Source: Shinisaurus crocodilurus
Lineage: Eukaryota; Chordata; Lepidosauria; Squamata; Shinisauridae
Reading direction: 5' to 3'
NCBI GenBank assembly: GCA_021292165.1
Contig: CM037878.1
Location: forward strand, 248,362,968 to 248,426,967
DNA length: 64,000 nt
Shown here: piece after piece, positions 20,837 to 32,142 of the stretch
How the letters are laid out: each line of letters starts with the position of its first letter
How positions within the stretch are numbered: position 1 is the stretch's first letter
Position numbers and translations under genes: made by a program
Notes under the pieces: generated by a model
Seen by the model: the letters and a program-made list of their open reading frames with translations, nothing else
Told to the model about the DNA's origin: nothing
Database searches by the model: none

Positions 20837-20968
20837 GGCTGGATCCAGACTAATTTAGTTGAACTTAGTTCCCATTGAAATCAATGGGACTTAACTTGGT
20901 CATTACTAACTTTTCACATTGATTACAATGGGGCCTATGTTCAGCTAATTTAGTCTGGATCTGACTCC
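20837..20968. mobile_element. Palindromic MITE (GGATCCAGACTAA family)
   Basis: Ends GGCTGGATCCAGACTAATTT and CTAATTTAGTCTGGATCTGA are inverted copies. CTA flanks both sides (20834-20836 and 20969-20971), compatible with a 3-bp target duplication. The middle has TCAATGGGACTTAACTTGG-type sequence found in many of these small elements. Confidence 0.65.
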
Positions 20969-20971
20969 CTA

Positions 20972-21944
20972 GGTGTAACAATGAAGATTCCATATCTATG
21001 TTATTATGTAATAAGTTCTATATAATAAAAAAGAAAATTATACTAGCTCACAAGTACAGAGCAGCTACTTGGGAAATTCTACACTATTCTAGAGTGATCT
21101 TGTAGGGTTAGGAAGTAAATGCTGTGTGTTGAATCAAAGGGCAATTACTTTTAGACATCATGGAGCTGACCTGAATAAATCCATATTTAGACTAACTTAG
21201 GATAATTTTCTAGATGTCTGAAAGCAGCTTTCAAAATTATATTTGAAAACTGAGGCTTCTATCTCTCTATACTGTGTATTGTCTTGAGTAAAATGGAGGA
21301 TTGTGCTCTTGTGTTGCATGATTCACTGGGGCACTGTGAAGTTAAATTGAATATTTCTGTTACCTGCTATCCAAAGTGTTTGATTGAACAGAGATTTAAA
21401 TAGATCATATTGTACTCTGCACAAACTGTATAAGAATTCTTGATGATGATTTTCCTGTGCTCCTTAATTTTGCATGTCTGCAGTGTGTGGCTGTACAGTA
21501 TTCCCCATAAATATATACTACTTAAATGTGCCACTTAGCTTGATTTAAGCGATGTAATTAAACTAGATATTTGAGAATCTCTCTAGAGTGTAAAGGTTAA
21601 ATATTGTAATTTAAAATGGATTATTTATTTAGCCTTTAGCACTGTAGAGATATTTTCTTATCTGTTATGTCTTTTAAAAAACATTTGGAAGATTTATGTT
21701 AAACTTTTAATAGATACAAACATTAAAGCATTATTTACCTTTACAGATGAAAAGCTGTGCAAAACAGAGGACCCTAGAATGGCTGTTATAATATTTGTAA
21801 ACATTTGCACAACCAAATATACTTACAGCATTAGTACTGTCATGGCTTCTGATATTTTACTGGTTTAATGGATATACTGCATCTGATGCTTTCATTTCCT
21901 AGTTTATTGTTCTAAACAGGTCATTCATTCCCAGGGTATGATCT
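20972..21944. other. Non-coding stretch
   Basis: Almost 1 kb of AT-rich sequence without recognised repeats or genes. Confidence 0.3.
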
Positions 21945-22092
21945 GAAAGCACCTGAAGCAGCAACCTTGCTGAAGCAAAGCTGGTCTGGGTCTGATCATT
22001 GCCTGGATGGCAGGCCTCTTAGAAACCTATGTGTACTGCCATTTGTTTCATGGAAATGGGCAGGATAGAAATGTAATAATAATAATAAACTA
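21945..22092 (+). mobile_element. 5S-related SINE with L2-like tail
   Basis: GCTGAAGCAAAGCTGGTCTG, then GGTCTGATCATTGCCTGGATGG lined up against the 5S rRNA segment GAAGCTAAGCAGGGTC...GGTTAGTACTTGGATGGGAG shows a diverged 5S-like core. The tail (GCCATTTGTTTCATGGAAAT and GGCAGGATAGAAATGTAATAATAAT) is L2-like. This differs from the CR1-like tail on the 5S SINEs at 5.9 and 9.9 kb. Confidence 0.55.
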
Positions 22093-22251
22093 AGAACATT
22101 AGTTTCAAGTTGCTGGATTTAAGTTGATTCGTTCCCATTGAAGTCAATGGAAACACACAGACTTACCGTAATTATAATTAATTTAGGGATGGCCAATTGA
22201 AAGCACTTTATCTGTCCTTGGAAGCACTTTATTCTCACTTCACCCAAAGTG

Positions 22252-22255
<4 letters not shown>

Positions 22256-22285
<30 letters not shown>
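22256..22285. repeat. CA microsatellite
   Basis: About 15 CA units without interruption. Confidence 0.9.
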
Positions 22286-22286
<1 letters not shown>

Positions 22287-22574
22287 CAGCCCCTGACTAA
22301 TTTTAACCCAAGTTTTGGTAAAAATGTGTCCACAGTTAATTCTAAAGGAAAAGAAAAGACTGTTTAGCCCTGGACAAGTTAACTGGAGAATAGAATGTCC
22401 TCTGCGAATGCAGAAGTTAGCCATTCCTCTTCTAGTTTATCTGGTACATGTGTCCTAAGTATGCACTTGAACATGAGTCTTATTTTTGTAAGGGTTTCTT
22501 GACTGGTCAGCAGGATGTGATTGTTATTCGTCACAGGTTACCAAGCAAGTGGCCTATTGGCAAGTCTATATTCG

Positions 22575-22660
22575 TTGTGTAGCATTTTCAGTATACATAG
22601 TGCTTTCCAATCCTTATTCATCTTCATAATAACCATGTGATGTGAGTTTTTAAGGTTACA
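22575..22660 (-). mobile_element. MIR-type SINE fragment
   Basis: AGTGCTTTCCAATCCTTATT and CATCTTCATAATAACCATGTGA correspond to the minus strand of the MIR 3' region. Short and old. Confidence 0.4.
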
Positions 22661-22732
22661 GTACATGTAATGTTAAATGTAATATTGCATTTAAAATGTC
22701 TGTTTTTAAAACAAAAATAGCAGCCGCAGGAC

Positions 22733-23045
22733 CCCCCCCCCCCATTCAAGATTCGGACCCCATCAGATTCAGCGGGCAGGAAGGGTGAGTTTAACCCTTC
22801 CTGCCTCCTGTGGTCCCAATAATAATTCCCCCCTGAAGCTGCTTATTTGCCTTGGGAAGGTAGTTCCCAATGGCACCCGTGGAAGCTTTCCTCCTGGAGC
22901 TAATTGCTGCTTCGGGGAGAAAGTAATTTTCATTGGGACTGAGGTAGAAGGGAAAGGGTTAATCCCCTTCCCTATGTGCCATAGTACCAATCCTGATCCC
23001 CCCACTGCATGCCCAGGTGGCTATTTCTGCTTTAAAAAACCCAAA
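22733..23045. mobile_element. Imperfect palindromic MITE
   Basis: The left half (TTAACCCTTCCTGCCTCCTG, GTCCCAATAATAATTCCCCC, CTGAAGCTGC) is mirrored in inverse orientation by the right half (GCTGCTTCGGGGAGAAAGT, TTCATTGGGACTGAGGTAGA, GGGAAAGGGTTAA). A poly-C run occurs at the left. The ends and target site are not clear. Confidence 0.5.
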
Positions 23046-23409
23046 TAATGTCAAATGTGATAACATTTAAAGTAACTGTAGTTTGGCCCGTAGCATTCAC
23101 ATTTTACATGTGAAGAACTGTAGTTGAGAAGTAGTGACCATGTTGTCAGTTATTTTAAAATTGTAGGTTTAGAACAAGTCTGATTTAAAATTAGAGTTAT
23201 ATTCTGCAGAACTTCTGAGATGCAGTGATATCTTTTACCATCAACAATTAAGATGTTTTAGTAGTTCCTTATGAAAGGTGTGCATTGACTTGGATTTTAA
23301 ATAGAACTAACAGAAAAAATACTGTGTTAAATGGGTACAGCGATAATATCAGTATATTATTATCTCTGCTATTAGTTGACTCAGCTATAGACTATTTATT
23401 TATAATATT
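23046..23409. other. Non-coding stretch
   Basis: Nothing recognisable. Confidence 0.3.
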
Positions 23410-24020
23410 AGTCCTCAGGACAGCTATCAGAGTTCTCACAGCAGCTTAACAATATAAAAACGTTAGAAAAACTAGCATAAAGCAAGTAATAAAACAATAA
23501 AATCAATAAAGGAAGCACAGCAGGCAGATAAAAATGTCTTAAAACAGGGATCAATACACTAACATTCCTTCAACCTGGCAAGACAAATGCCTGCCAGAAC
23601 AAAGTTTCCCTAATTTGGCTGTGGGAGTCCAAGAGAAAGGGGTCCAAATGTACTTCTTGAGATAGGGAGTTACATAACTTAGGTGCTACCTCAGAAAAGG
23701 CCCTCTCCTATGTCCCAATCAGTTGAACCTCAGCCACCATCAGGATACAGAGGACAGCTTCTTCAGCAGATGTTGAGAAATGGGCAGGATGATATAGAAG
23801 GAGACAGTCCTTTAGGTATCCTAGATTCAAGCCATTCAGGTCCTTAAAGGTAATTACCAGCACTTTGAATTGTACCTGGAAATAAGCCAGAAGCGAATGC
23901 AGCGCTTGTAAAGCAGGAGTCACATGCTCGCAAGGGCAAGCACCCACCAAGAGCCTACCTGCCATACTCTGTACCAATAGATGTTTCTGGAGACTCTGTA
24001 AAGGCAGCCCCATTCAGAGT
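23410..24020 (-). mobile_element. L2-like LINE fragment
   Basis: On the minus strand, 23708-24013 encodes L2-type motifs in a decayed form (HVTPALQALHSLLAYFQVQF, KVLVITFKDLNGLN, LGYLKDCLLLYHPAH). The 3' untranslated region occupies the left part, with AAAACAATAAAATCAATAAA in plus orientation. It is 5'-truncated near 24020. Confidence 0.75.
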
Positions 24021-24171
24021 GCATTGCAGTAGTCTTAATTGCAGAAATCGACAAAGTAATTGGCATATTGGGATGGTGTTTTTCAACACTATAATATTTC
24101 TGTGGAAAAAATATGCTTAATATAATATAAGGGTAGTTGCATTTTATGGAGGAATAATAATGAGTCTATAA

Positions 24172-24308
24172 ACATGTTGAGTTGGACCAAGACTTAGTCA
24201 TACTTAAGAACAGCTGAACTCAATGAGACATAAAATAGGTATGACTAATTTGAGTCATTGATTTCAATGGATCTATTCTAAGTAAGACTAAGTCTGCATC
24301 CAACCCAT
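24172..24308. mobile_element. Palindromic MITE
   Basis: GAGTTGGACCAAGACTTAGTC on the left faces GACTAAGTCTGCATCCAACCC on the right, with ATTGATTTCAATGGATCTAT inside. This is the same general design as the elements at 20.84 and 50.77 kb. Target site is not resolved. Confidence 0.5.
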
Positions 24309-25445
24309 TGATTTTAGGCTATGTGTTCCTGCTAAAGCAAAAACATAATTCTGTTACCCCTGGGAGAAAGGAATTTCACTGACTTTTATAAACTAGGCCA
24401 AAGTGAGTTGTTTGCACATTACATACCATTGAACCTGGGTTGCCACCAAACGTACACTCAGTTGGGAAGTGCCACTAATCCTGAGTGCATTGATGAGTAT
24501 ATCTTTCTGATGAGCATATTTTCAAACACCAATTTATTGCATTCACACTGCGTTTCTCAGTTGTCCACTTAAGAGTATTATTTGCCTTTGATTCTCAGCC
24601 TTTCAAGCATGCTTAACTGCAAAACCATGAGGACTAGTGACATTTTATTTAAAAACAAAACTTGGCATTCTCAAGATTCCAGCAAGATTTCCCTTCATGC
24701 TTGTGGGACTGGTATAAAGTCTGCAAGCCATATGTTTCCTACTACTGCTTTGAAATAAAGATTTGACTCTAAGGCTATAAAGTATGAGACTTCATTCAGA
24801 AATACTATTTTTAGCAAAACTGAAGTGTATAATAAAAAGAAAACATTACCATTGTTTTTCAAAATATATTTGCCCTTGCCTGCCTAGTATTTTTCTGGAA
24901 ATGGATAATGTGCCAAGCTATGCTACTGACCCAAGTAGAGTCTCATAATTCATAACACAGCCTTTCCAGATATGGCGTCTCCATTCCTGTCAGTGTGCAT
25001 TCTGAAACTGCTTTTTGGGATTAATCTATGTAGAGAAGATGATGGCCAGTTATAAAATGACAGCCCAACTATAGAATACCCTGCCCAAATATGTTGGTTG
25101 GCTAAAATACTTTCTTTTAGGTGCCAACTGCCAAGTAAAAACTGGGTTCTTGTGCTCAAGCCATTAATGGAATGTAATTGTGTGGTTTATTATGTGGATG
25201 ATATTTTACTGAAGACTTTTTGTTGTTTTAATTGCATTGTATGTCTAAATGCAATATACCTATACATGATAGGCTGGATGCAATATACGTACACCTCAAT
25301 ATACAATGCAATGTACCTATAAATACCTATACATCAGGCTTCTCAGAGGATGATGGAATAATATTTTGTTTTATGAAGTCTTCTACTAGCATTTGCATAC
25401 CTTCCAACATTTCACAGATGAAAATAGGGACACACATGTGAATTT
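24309..25445. other. Non-coding stretch
   Basis: About 1.1 kb with no recognised feature except short AT-rich direct repeats near 25240-25330 (CAATATAC and ATACCTATA motifs). Confidence 0.3.
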
Positions 25446-25560
25446 GTAAGAGGTATGGTTAAGCAACATGAAGGTGTGATCAAGAGGGTGTGGCCAGGCA
25501 ACATGAGGGCGTGGTCAAGGGTATGGCCAGGCAACCAAAGAGCATGGTCAAGTACAAAAG
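25446..25560. repeat. Degenerate tandem repeat
   Basis: Three to four diverged units of about 36-40 bp share GGTGTGGCCAGGCAACATGA and GTGGTCAAG. They are imperfect in length and sequence, so this is a decayed minisatellite. Confidence 0.6.
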
Positions 25561-26062
25561 TTATTAGAGGAAACACACAAAATCTTATATATTATAATTA
25601 TATTATATTATTATATAATATATTATTTTATAATATTTTATAAGTGGCTTTTGTAATTTTTTTTTGTACCTTACTCAAACCCTTGCTTGTTGATATCTGG
25701 TGTTTTTCATGGGGGGGGGTGTGTCAGTGCTGGCAGGGCAATCTCTTTTTGTTTTAAAATTGTCAGGATTGGCACAAATTCAACAGGTGAAGCTTACCCA
25801 CCCCATACCCCCAAACGTGGAGCTTCAGAGAGAAGGGGAAGTTTCTTGCATTTCCTTCTAACATTGTAAACTCACCTGTTAGAGGCACAGAGTCAGCTGT
25901 GTTAGGAAATAAAATCTTTGGCAGTATAAAGATAGGAATCGTGATAAATTCCCTCATTCACCTCTCCCTCTGCATGGGCGCACGCACACATCCTTGCGTC
26001 TGTTCCTTCCCTGCTCTCTTTCTCTTTCTCTCCAGCAGCCGTTTGAGCCTAAGCAGAGCTAT
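25561..26062. other. Non-coding stretch
   Basis: Begins with very AT-rich sequence (TATATTATAATTATATTATA), then ordinary sequence and a CT-rich tract near 26010-26035. No gene is recognised. Confidence 0.3.
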
Positions 26063-26141
26063 CTTAGAGGAGCCATGGGCAAAATTGCAGCTAAGCTAAA
26101 AGTTTTAGCTTAGCTGCAATTTTGCCCATGGCCCCTTTAAG
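26063..26141. repeat. Near-perfect hairpin with 1-nt loop
   Basis: Arms 26063-26101 and 26103-26141 pair through about 39 positions. The inner 30 bp (GCCATGGGCAAAATTGCAGC and on) are perfect, and the outer part has one mismatch and one G-T. The loop is a single G. It does not end in transposon-like inverted repeats with target sites. Confidence 0.9.
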
Positions 26142-26200
26142 TAGTTTGCAGTTGTGGGAGGCAGGGGAATTCGGGACTCTGCATAGTGAAGTGAGAAGCC

Positions 26201-26246
26201 GTGATGACCTTCCCGGCATTTTCGTGATGACCTTCCCGGCATTTTC
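26201..26246. repeat. 23-bp exact tandem duplication
   Basis: GTGATGACCTTCCCGGCATT plus three bases occurs twice head to tail (26201-26223 and 26224-26246) without mismatch, 60 bp from the hairpin. Confidence 0.9.
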
Positions 26247-27420
26247 CGGGCAGTTGGAGACTATGCACTTGTGGAACAGCTCCACCACTTAAAGCTCCCC
26301 CATTCACTCTTCTCTGGATAAAACAATCCTTTATATTTTATTCTTGTATTCTTTTAATGTATAGCAAATGATCTTGAAGATAACTTGATTGAAAGATAGA
26401 ATATAACTCTTTAAAAATGAATGAATGAAATCTTTTTCTTTTTTCTTTTTTTAGTATGAAAGTTTAAAAAAATAAAGGCAACAAAAAGAAGAACATACAT
26501 AATAATATAACCAGATCACTAAAGAAACACAGAAATTCACTACTATAATTCTTAGTCTATCACCAATATGTTTGTGGAATATCTACAGTATTAGGATTCC
26601 TTGCTTGTTGCACTTGCTAAGTTTATACATAGTCATAGTCTCCCAAATTTTATCAACCCATTGCTAGTTAGTTTGAAATGTTTTTCAATTTCTACACTTT
26701 GTGGATAAGGCACTACTATATGATGATTTTTATTGGGCTGCTCAGAAATAAAACTATCTGTGTGGGCTTCTTTCGCCCAGCCATTTCCTTTTGAGCAAGA
26801 ATTTCATCAGCCACCACAGTAAATATTGGTGTTTTACCTCTTCCAATGTTGAGTGGAGAAAGCATGGCTTCTCCAGAAGGGCTTCAGGTAGAGTGGCACT
26901 TAGACTGCATCTAATGCCCCATCAGCAGGCTTTTGGCTGGCTTTAGTATTGCACCTCGATAACTTTAAAAATATAAATTGCAGCATGATCCAATACTGAT
27001 TTGACACAGGTGTACCAATTAGTGAGCAAATCAAAAAATGGTATTACATTTCATGTTCTTTCATAGGAAATGTTATGTGATGGGAAAGGCATGTAAATGT
27101 AAATGGTCAACTGTAAAAAATGAAAAATGTGACTATATGTCAGTTATTATACATTGTACTATGCAAAAAATTGGCAGACAGATTGCATCTTGGGACTGGT
27201 TTCGATTCCTTCAAGGTTTCTGACATAGTTGAAAGAAAATCAGCACTTGCTATACCATGCAGCTGTTAAAAGCTCAGGTGCTCTGGCTATGGTGGGACTT
27301 GGCAACCCTTCTTGTCAGTAGATGTTTCTCAAAGCATATATTTTATGTACAAGAACATAAGAGCTCCGCTAGATCAGACAAAGGGTCCTGTTTCCAGCAA
27401 TGACCTGCTAGATGTTTCTT
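26247..27420. other. Non-coding stretch
   Basis: About 1.2 kb. No known repeat or coding sequence is recognised. Confidence 0.3.
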
Positions 27421-27632
27421 TGTTTGTTTGTTACATGTATATCCTGCCTTTTCCTCCAAGGAGCCCAAGGCAACGTACACAATCTTCTCTCCATTTTATC
27501 CTCACAATAACCCTGTGAGGTAGGTTAGGCTGAGAATGAGTGACTGGCCCAGAGTCACCCACTGAGCTTCATGTCCAATTAGGGACCTGAACCCGGATCT
27601 CTCCAGTCCCAGTCCAACACTCTGGCACCAGA
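27421..27632 (-). mobile_element. tRNA-derived SINE, family 1
   Basis: Minus-strand copy of the unit at 30085-30325. On the plus strand it appears as CCTGCCTTTTCCTCCAAGGA, TTTATCCTCACAATAACCCT, GTGAGGTAGGTTAGGCTGAG, GGCCCAGAGTCACCCA, then the tRNA-like head in complement (CCAGTCCCAGTCCAACACTC). Confidence 0.8.
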
Positions 27633-29219
27633 TACATGCCTTTGGGAAGCTCACAAGCAGAGCATTTAGATGTAAAGCTATACAAAAACAAATTCTAGAA
27701 TTTTATCAATATAAACTATCAAATCATACTTGGTTTTTACTTTATTTTATTTATTTTGTTTTTGCCAACCTGTATTTCCCATTTATACTATGATATTTAT
27801 GTAGTTCACATACTGTTCTATATCACTTGCTTTAATTGCTACTGCTGGTATGCCGCTGATGGTGATCAGAGTCATTGGTTCTGAACCCATCCCTTGCTGC
27901 CAAATATAGTACTTCAGTGGCAACTGGTTGAGTTTCTAAGGCTATGGGCTGGTGCAGTATAGGCAGCTTGATATATTCATACAGTTTATAACTGCTTTGA
28001 AGCAGCCTTCCCCATCCTGCTGCCCTCCAGGTGTGTTGGACTACAACTCCCATCATTCCCAGCCAGTACACCCATCGGAGAAGGCTGCTGTGAAGGAACT
28101 GATGCACCTGATGAACTTTAAGATGCTCCAGGACTCTTTTTGCTTAGCTGTTTTGTTTGTTTAAGAAACTGGGACAGTCTCTTGGTATCTTGGTCCAATG
28201 ATCTCAGGAGCGTACTGTGTGAGAATCTCTGGAATAGAAATTAAATAATGTAGCATAAATAGGATGAAAATACTAGCAGGAATTTTGACCTAGGTAGCAT
28301 AATGAAGAGATGTACTCAAGTGGCATAATTGCCATGGGCTGGATCTCCTCCTGTGTCTGGTCTCGGGTAGTCATGTTAAGGTTTAGTAACATTTTTGCTC
28401 ATCGTTTCATATAAATGTAATGTATTGCAATCTTGATATTCTGAATATGCAAGGGACCACTTTCTGCCTCTTGAGTACGTTTGTCCTTTACTGCCCCTTC
28501 CAAATCAATGGCTATGGATCATCTGAGCCTATGTGCTCTATTTATGTGAAGCTCTTACTGCTCCTAATTCTGATTATTATAGAATCAGACTATCCAGGAG
28601 GGGTTGGAATATTCCCCAGTGTCTACAGCCTCCCATGTCTGGAAATATAGTGACTTGCAAGAATATAGAAGGCCATCTCTTACATAGCTAAATTTTATAT
28701 GCTTTTCCTTGCCAGCAGCAGCCGGTCATGTGAGGGTAGGGATAAAGACACGTACAGCATTATGACACCAGGACACAGGGTAATTTGTACTAGGCAATAC
28801 GGAGTGGGAAGCTAGAACTACATGGCAGCCTCTAGTTTCTTGTAATTTTTAGTTCCTCCCTCAGAAACAAGTCTAAATGAATTGAAATTATAAGTGGTTG
28901 TTGGTCTAATGTTTGTTTTGGGGATTAATTTACAACTCTGTTTGTAAAACTGTTTTGTGGAAATACATCCCCTCAAGGTTAACAGGATGAAAATTATTGC
29001 CTAATTACTCTGCCTAATGGTAGAGCCAGCTCTGGCTTCATCCTTACTGGCAACTACTAAATATATACATGTAGAAGCCACTAATAAATGATGCTTTTCA
29101 CAAGAATTCTGTAAACTTGACACAAAGTCTGTGTATGACTGTATTGTCAGTGTGTGTGTGCATAATCTAACTTGTGCCCTTCAGCATTCCATTACAAGAA
29201 TGTTGTTCTTAGTAGTCCC

Positions 29220-29221
<2 letters not shown>
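27633..29221. other. Non-coding stretch with a hAT MITE half
   Basis: At about 28000-28075, CTGCCCTCCAGGTGTGTTGG and ACTACAACTCCCATCATTCC are one half of the hAT MITE family seen intact at 16850 and 52559. The rest holds nothing I can name. Confidence 0.45.

Positions 29222-29254
<33 letters not shown>
29222..29254. repeat. TAA microsatellite
   Basis: About 11 perfect TAA units. Confidence 0.9.
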
Positions 29255-29255
<1 letters not shown>

Positions 29256-29324
29256 TGATAATGATCTGGGTTTCCATGTCATTCTCAGGCAGAGGGCTTT
29301 CACATCGAAGGGACATAACTTTAG

Positions 29325-29470
29325 GGAAGATGCTATAGCTCACAGATGAAGCACATGGTTTCCATGCAGAAAGTTCCAAGTTGAACCTCTGTCATCTCCA
29401 GGTAGGGCTGGGAAAGACTCCTGTCAAAAACCCTGGAGAACTGCTACCTTTCGATATAGACAGCACCAGG
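29325..29470 (+). mobile_element. tRNA-derived SINE, family 2, truncated
   Basis: CTATAGCTCACAGATGAAGC matches a decayed A-box region. It is followed by CATGCAGAAAGTTCCAAGTT (B-box area) and CTCCAGGTAGGGCTGGGAAA, the body of family 2. The 3' tail is missing after about 29470. Confidence 0.65.
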
Positions 29471-30084
29471 GGCGTTGCTATGTTCTTAAAAAGATCCAGG
29501 CCTAAACACAAATTTGCATGTATTTTTAGGTGTGCAGTAACCCCCCCCCCCTTTGACTCAGACCATGATTCGGTGCTTCAGAACGCATTCCGCTTTTGCT
29601 CAGACTAATTTGGAGTCGGTCCACTTTGACCCAGTATCAAACTTGAGTCAAGGTTCAGAAAACCGAGGCTTTGTGCTTCCTCTTGACCATCACGGACAGT
29701 TTTTAAAAACTCTATAACTCTTTTCTCTTGGTCAGAATTGGATGATAATTGCAGGCATAATAGCCCTTTAGGAGCGGGTTATGCTTGCCCAATGTAAGAA
29801 AAATAGGTACAGGGTTTTTTTTCTCTACATGCCTTTATATTTTGATTTTTCTTTAAAGGGAATTGCCACTAAGGTTTTAATTTCTTGGCAGAATTTCTTG
29901 GATGAAAATTTCAGAATTTGTTGCCCTATCTGAGGGGATCATGTCTGTCAAACTGCAGAATGTTAGCCACAGAGGTTTTTGTGCAAGAGCAGCCTATGGC
30001 AGAGGTCATAGAGGTGTCCCCAGGCAAGAAAACTGCAATGTTTTTGAAGGATAGAGGCAAGGGAATTATTATGCTTGTTGATAT
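29471..30084. other. Non-coding stretch, possible unclassified repeat
   Basis: Begins AGGGGCGTTGCTATGTTCTT and includes a 12-C run near 29541. It may be a decayed transposon, but I could not find paired ends. Confidence 0.3.
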
Positions 30085-30325
30085 GAGCCAGTGTGGTGTA
30101 GCGGTGAGAGTGTTGGACTGGGACTCAGGGGATCCGGGTTCTAGTCCCCGCTCGGCCATGAAACTCATTGGGTGACTTTGGGCCAGTCACTGACTCTCAG
30201 CCTAACCTACCTCACAGGGGTGTTGTGAGGATAAAATGGAGAGGAGGAGGATTATGTAAGCCACCTTGGGTTCCTTGCAGGAAAAAAGGCAGGGTATAAA
30301 TATAATAAATAAAAATAAATAAAAT
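30085..30325 (+). mobile_element. tRNA-derived SINE, family 1, full length
   Basis: Head with A box (TGGTGTAGCGG) and B box (GGTTCTAGTCC). Body: GGGTGACTTTGGGCCAGTCA, CTCTCAGCCTAACCTACCTC, GTTGTGAGGATAAAATGGAG. LINE-like tail: CCACCTTGGGTTCCTTGCAG, AGGGTATAAATATAATAAAT. This is the common squamate (Sauria-like) SINE pattern; the family name is inference. It is transcribed by RNA polymerase III and copied by a partner LINE. Confidence 0.85.
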
Positions 30326-30542
30326 CCATTTTAAGGCTTTTTCATAGTGAAGTGTGGTGGCACTGGAGGAATGGCCATCTCATGTTCCCATCCTTGCCCT
30401 CCCCCAAAGCTCAGTGATTGGATCCCATGATAAAAATGTGCCCTAGGAATAGAAGGTGGACCTGTCAGCATTTACTCAAGTACACTTCCTCCCCCTGCAG
30501 CTTTTAAAGAAACTAAACCAAAATATGTTAGTTTGAGACATA

Positions 30543-32140
30543 CAGTGCCTTCCAGAAGTATTCAGCCCCCTTCGACTTTCCACATTTTGTTGTGTTGCAA
30601 CCTGGAATTGAAATGGATTCAATTGGCATTGTTTCCACTTGGTGTACACAACATTCTCAACACTGTGAAGGTGCAAAATATTTTTTATTGTAGCACAAAA
30701 GGTAAGTAAACAAAAACAAACTGGCACTTGTTGGTTGCATAAGTATTTACCCCCCTGAGTCAATACTTGGTAGAAGCACCTTTGGCAGCAATTACAACTG
30801 CAAGTCTTCTTGGGTAAGTCTCCTGCAATGTTTGCCTATTCTTCCTGGCAAAATTGTTCCAGTTCTGTCATCTTGGATGGGGACCATTAGTGAACAGCAA
30901 CTTTTAAGTCTTGCCACAGATTCTCAATCGGATTGAGGTCTGGGCTTTGACTGGGCCATTCTAAGACTTTCAGGGTCTTGTTTTTAAACGACCTCAGTGT
31001 TACTTTGGCTGTGTGTTTAGGGTCATTGTCCTGCTGGAAGGTGAACCTCCGCCCCAGTCCCAGGTCTCTTGCAGACTGAAACAGGTTTTCCTCTAGAATT
31101 GCCCTGTATTTGACTCCATCCATCTTGCCCTCAGTCCTGACCAGTTTCCCAGTCCCTGCCGAGGAAAAGCATGCCCAGAACATGATGCTACCACCACCAT
31201 GCGTCACCATGGGGATGGTGTTCTCGGGGCAATGAGCACTGTTGGCTTTGCGCCACACATAGCGTTTTGCGGCAAGGCCAAAAAGTTCCATTTTGGTCTC
31301 ATCAGACCAGAGAACCTTTTTCCACGTGTTTGCTGTGTCTCCCACATGCCTTTTTGCAAACCCCAAATGGACTTTGATATATTTTTGTTTCAGCAATGGC
31401 TTTCTTCTCGCCACTCTTCCATAAAGCCCAGCTTTGTGGAGAGTCCGTATGATAGTTGTCTCATGGACGGTTCCTCCCATTTTAGCTGTGGATCTCTCCA
31501 ACTCCTTCAGAGTTACCATTGGCCTCTTGGTTGCTTCTCTGACTAATGTTCTCCTTACCCGATCACTGAGTTTTGGTGGATGGCCTTCTCAAGGCAGAGT
31601 CGCAGTTGAGCCCTATCATTTTCATTTTGTAATAATGGATTTAACGGTGCTCTAGGGGATGTTCATAGTTTGGGATATATTTTTATAACCCAACTCTGAT
31701 TGGTGCTTCTGCACAACTTTATCCTGGAGCTGTTTTGATAGCTCCTTGGTTTCCATAATGATGTTTGTTTAGATATGCTCTCCGACAAACTCTGGGGCCT
31801 TCCAGAAACAGGTGTATTTGATCTGAGATGTGTCACTGGAATTGCACACAGGTAGACTCCATTCAACTACAGTACGTGACTTCTGGAGGCAGTGGGTTGC
31901 ACCAGAGCTTATTTAGGTGTGTCACAGCAAAGGGGGTTAATACTTATGCAACCAACAAGTGCCAGTTTGTTTTTGTTTACTTCACTTTTGTGCCACAGTA
32001 AAAACATTTTGCATGTTCACAGTGTTGAGTATCTTGTGTACATCAAGTGGTAACAATGCCAATTACATCCATTTCTATCAGGTTGTAACACAACAAAATG
32101 TGGAAAGTCAAAGGGGGCTGAATACTTCTGCAAGGCACTG
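30543..32140 (-). mobile_element. Tc1-like DNA transposon, near full length
   Basis: A 1598-bp element flanked by TA at 30541-30542 and 32141-32142. The long inverted repeats (about 30543-30756 and 31931-32140, roughly 210 bp each) begin CAGTGCCTTCCAGAAGTATT on the left and CAGTGCCTTGCAGAAGTATT on the right (complement). Long repeats of this kind belong to the IR/DR group of Tc1 elements. One decayed transposase gene lies between them on the minus strand. The arms still agree at most positions, so the insertion is not extremely old. Confidence 0.95.
30887..31760 (-). pseudogene. Tc1 transposase (DDE family), inactivated
   Basis: Cut-and-paste transposase of the Tc1/mariner superfamily. The longest open piece (30887-31519, 210 codons) covers the second DNA-binding helix-turn-helix region and the catalytic domain. 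It contains VLWSDETKMELFG (first Asp), GGGSIMFWACFSSAGTG, QQDNDPKHTAK (second Asp) and SPDLNPIENLWQDLK (final Glu), so the DDE triad is visible. The N-terminal part continues upstream in other frames: METKELSKQLQDK starts near 31760, runs through HQSELGYKNISQTMNIP and hits an in-frame stop, and one or more frameshifts separate it from the catalytic part. The C-terminal frame appears shorter than usual. The protein is not made intact; the ends could still be mobilised by a related transposase. Confidence 0.9.
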
Positions 32141-32142
32141 TA

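Noticed and set aside
25561..25640. Replication origin or AT-rich regulatory element
   Set aside because: The sequence is only a TATAATTATA-type simple repeat; nothing else supports a function.
30085..30160. tRNA gene at the head of the SINE
   Set aside because: A and B boxes are visible but there is no cloverleaf with a matching acceptor stem, and five further copies carry the same SINE body.
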